Positions 5,812-7,049 of a stretch of DNA of 7,049 nucleotides are shown here, piece after piece. How positions within the stretch are numbered: the first letter of the stretch is position 1; each line of letters begins with the position of its first letter. The translations under genes were made by a program, and so were the position numbers. The DNA lies in the NCBI GenBank assembly GCA_021736615.1, contig JAIPFN010000033.1, forward strand, positions 1 through 7,049, written 5' to 3'. The DNA is from Phycisphaerae bacterium (lineage in GTDB: Bacteria; Planctomycetota; Phycisphaerae; Sedimentisphaerales; Anaerohalosphaeraceae). The notes under the pieces are model-generated. The model worked only from the letters and a program-made list of their open reading frames with translations, made no database searches and had not been told where the DNA came from.

Positions 5812-5839
5812 ATTATACAATAATCATTATTCATTTCAA
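5812..5839 (-). promoter_or_regulatory. Strong candidate sigma70-type promoter for the sensor kinase
   Basis: On the minus strand, TTGAAA (5839-5834) and a perfect TATAAT (5817-5812) are separated by 16 nt. Initiation near 5805 would give an unusually long leader of about 178 nt before the kinase ATG, containing the palindromes at 5760-5793. This is the best match to the housekeeping consensus on this strand in the gap. Confidence 0.6.
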
Positions 5840-6139
5840 ACTTACCCCCTTAGGCAGTTATTGCTATTTATAAAATGTCGGCATTAATGAATGATCACTT
5901 AAACTATAGATGAATGAATTAAGCTGCTCTTTACTGAGCAATATTATTTCGCTCCGGCGTGCTGTCGGCATCCGGATGACAACTTCTATGGCCATCCAAT
6001 TGGCAGCGTCAGATATTAATGGCATTTTAATCTCGCAAGCGATCAAAAGTCAAATCTTTATTTCCGGCCAAAAAAATGATATTATGAAACCACCGAAAAA
6101 TCTCGGTACACTAATCCTTCTCGCCGGCTTTCAATATTC

Positions 6140-6168
6140 TTGCAATTTACATCGGATTTTGCTATACT
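6140..6168 (+). promoter_or_regulatory. Candidate extended -10 promoter for the subtilase-like gene
   Basis: TTGCAA (6140-6145) and TATACT (6163-6168) are 17 nt apart, and TGC precedes the -10 box, giving the extended -10 pattern. Initiation near 6175 would leave a leader of about 30 nt. A second GCTATACT lies 23 nt downstream (6184-6191) but has no -35 partner; it may be a fortuitous direct repeat. Confidence 0.6.
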
Positions 6169-6198
6169 TAGACTAAATAATTAGCTATACTGGTAGCG

Positions 6199-6231
6199 AT
6201 GGAATTATGGGACCGAAGGGATTTCCGGTGA
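6199..6231 (+). CDS. Possible 10-codon leader ORF overlapping an alternative GTG start (uncertain)
   Basis: An ATG at 6199 opens a frame reading MELWDRRDFR and ends in TGA at 6229-6231. That stop overlaps a GTG (6228-6230) which is in frame with the subtilase-like gene. The GTGA arrangement, plus AAGGGA six nt before the GTG, would suit translational coupling if the GTG is the true start. The peptide itself is probably meaningless, and chance occurrence is quite possible. Confidence 0.15.
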   Translation: MELWDRRDFR

Positions 6232-7049
6232 AAAACTGGCTTGCGAATCATTATAGAGGATATGACAGATTACAGACTGTGTCTGTACTGCTAGCGGCAG
6301 TGGTGATCTTTCTGCTTAGCCCTGCATTGTTAGCTATCCAGTTCCAGCCCAAGGCCCTCGAATACTCACTTACCCGTCAGCTTCAACTGTTGGAAAATCT
6401 CGACGGCAAAGGCACGACTATTACAAGTGTCTGTAGAAGCATGACTTATATCGACGACCAACCCCAGATGGACTACAACTGGAACACTGAGCATGACTGT
6501 TTTATAGGCGGCGATATAACCCTGTCAAACGGCTTGGGCGGAGTTTCGGCACATGCGACATCGATAGGGGGGATACTTGTCGGCTATGACCCCAAAGCGA
6601 AACACCCGGATTTCGGCGAGTTTGAATACGTCGGAGCAGCCCCGGCGGCGACCGTCAAGATTTCAGAATTCTGGCGGTTTATAAGTAATTTCATGCCGGG
6701 CGGCAAAGAGATCGACACCGACATACTCACAATGAGCGTTGGCGTCGTTTTCGAGGACTGGTGGACACGCCGGCTTGAGCTTCTAGCCGCCGAGCAGGGA
6801 ACCGTCATTGTCGCAGGTATCGGCAATGGACGAGACGTCTGCGACCCGCCGTACTACCCGGCGGCAGGGGCCAATGTAATAGGCGTAGGCGTAATAGACC
6901 CCGTTATAAACGCATCGCAAGGTGTTTCTATTGAAGACTTTACGTTGCCAAGGCCGGCCCACACAAGCTGCGGTCCCACGTCGGACGGCAGATGCGGAGT
7001 AGACATCGTCGCTCCGGGCAACTGCCTTGTTCCTGACGCTAACAGCCCG
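6207..7049 (+). CDS. Exported subtilase-like (peptidase S8) protein, N-terminal part (cut by right edge)
   Basis: The frame is open for 281 codons to the window end. A Sec-type signal lies at residues 21-43 (hydrophobic core VSVLLAAVVIFLLSPALLA), so the protein is exported or anchored. The downstream region follows the S8 subtilase fold: AHATSIGGIL (115-124) matches the catalytic His motif H-x-T-x-x-x-G, with His116. DILTMSVG (172-179) matches the core strand usually read as xxINMSxG. IVAGIGNG (201-208) supplies the oxyanion-hole Asn207, and VDIVAPG (265-271) precedes the Ser motif, which falls beyond the edge. The Asp motif (usually VIDTG) is not recognisable; around residues 71-79 the sequence is TITSVCRSM, with Cys76 where Asp would be expected. 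Six cysteines lie after the signal peptide. The ATG at 6207 has only GGA upstream; the GTG at 6228, preceded by AAGGGA, is a serious alternative. Substrate unknown; activity uncertain. Confidence 0.82.
   Translation, partial: MGPKGFPVKNWLANHYRGYDRLQTVSVLLAAVVIFLLSPALLAIQFQPKALEYSLTRQLQLLENLDGKGTTITSVCRSMTYIDDQPQMDYNWNTEHDCFIGGDITLSNGLGGVSAHATSIGGILVGYDPKAKHPDFGEFEYVGAAPAATVKISEFWRFISNFMPGGKEIDTDILTMSVGVVFEDWWTRRLELLAAEQGTVIVAGIGNGRDVCDPPYYPAAGANVIGVGVIDPVINASQGVSIEDFTLPRPAHTSCGPTSDGRCGVDIVAPGNCLVPDANSP

Larger units (their letters stand above)
5627..6206. other. Divergent regulatory gap between sensor kinase and subtilase genes, no convincing gene
   Basis: These 580 nt hold a promoter facing each way, two adjacent palindromes and a small inverted repeat (ACCGA at 6092-6096 with TCGGT at 6103-6107). 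Open frames exist on both strands (plus 5910-6176; minus 5864-6025), but neither has a good ribosome binding site or any resemblance I recognise, and they overlap each other. The plus frame also runs through the right-facing promoter. I treat the stretch as mostly regulatory or relict DNA. Confidence 0.55.

Noticed and set aside
5864..6176. Small frames on both strands (minus 5864-6025; plus 5910-6176)
   Set aside because: They overlap each other, lack good ribosome binding sites and resemble nothing I know. The minus one is the less implausible, but evidence is not enough for a gene call.
6584..6826. 80-residue minus-strand frame
   Set aside because: It is antisense to the subtilase-like gene, whose frame carries the His and Asn motifs.

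Overview
The window looks like chromosomal DNA from a free-living, probably anaerobic or sediment-dwelling Gram-negative bacterium. It has a Sec-type lipoprotein, a periplasm-facing sensor kinase and a secreted subtilase-like protein. The GC content is moderate, and short near-identical repeats lie between genes. The style (very long multi-PAS kinase, repeat-rich gaps, pyrR placed before pyrB) would fit Planctomycetota of the Phycisphaerae type, but no marker gene here proves this. The lineage is an inference from style only.

Region 1 (1-1107, minus strand) is a pyrimidine cluster. pyrR (PRPP-binding regulator/uracil phosphoribosyltransferase family) is followed by the first 99 codons of pyrB (aspartate carbamoyltransferase catalytic chain), which runs off the left edge. 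A promoter-like sequence lies just upstream of pyrR. The 211-nt pyrR-pyrB gap is almost wholly repetitive: a CGCTTTW heptamer array that overlaps the pyrR stop codon, a CCACTTA heptamer array, and a 24-bp inverted repeat made of two opposed copies of a dispersed element.

Region 2 (1108-1795) has an A/C-rich gap, a third copy of the dispersed element next to the 3' end of a small lipoprotein gene (minus strand), and that gene's promoter and ribosome binding site.

Region 3 (1796-5626, minus strand) is one 1276-residue hybrid sensor. It has a signal/anchor segment, an ABC-type periplasmic substrate-binding domain, a transmembrane helix, five successive PAS/PAC modules (the second with a Cys/His cluster), and a HisKA + HATPase_c kinase core. 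No receiver domain or response regulator gene is in the window.

Region 4 (5627-6206) is a divergent regulatory gap with no convincing gene. It has a good sigma70-type promoter facing the kinase, two adjacent palindromes in the kinase leader, and a good extended -10 promoter facing right.

Region 5 (6207-7049, plus strand) is the N-terminal 281 codons of an exported subtilase (S8) family protein cut by the right edge. The His and Asn motifs are visible, but the Asp motif is not in its usual form.

The most notable signals are the organised repeats at the 3' ends of pyrR and the lipoprotein gene, the Cys-rich PAS domain, the palindromes between the divergent promoters, and the atypical subtilase catalytic Asp region. 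I see no CRISPR array, tRNA, rRNA, transposase or recognisable defence system.
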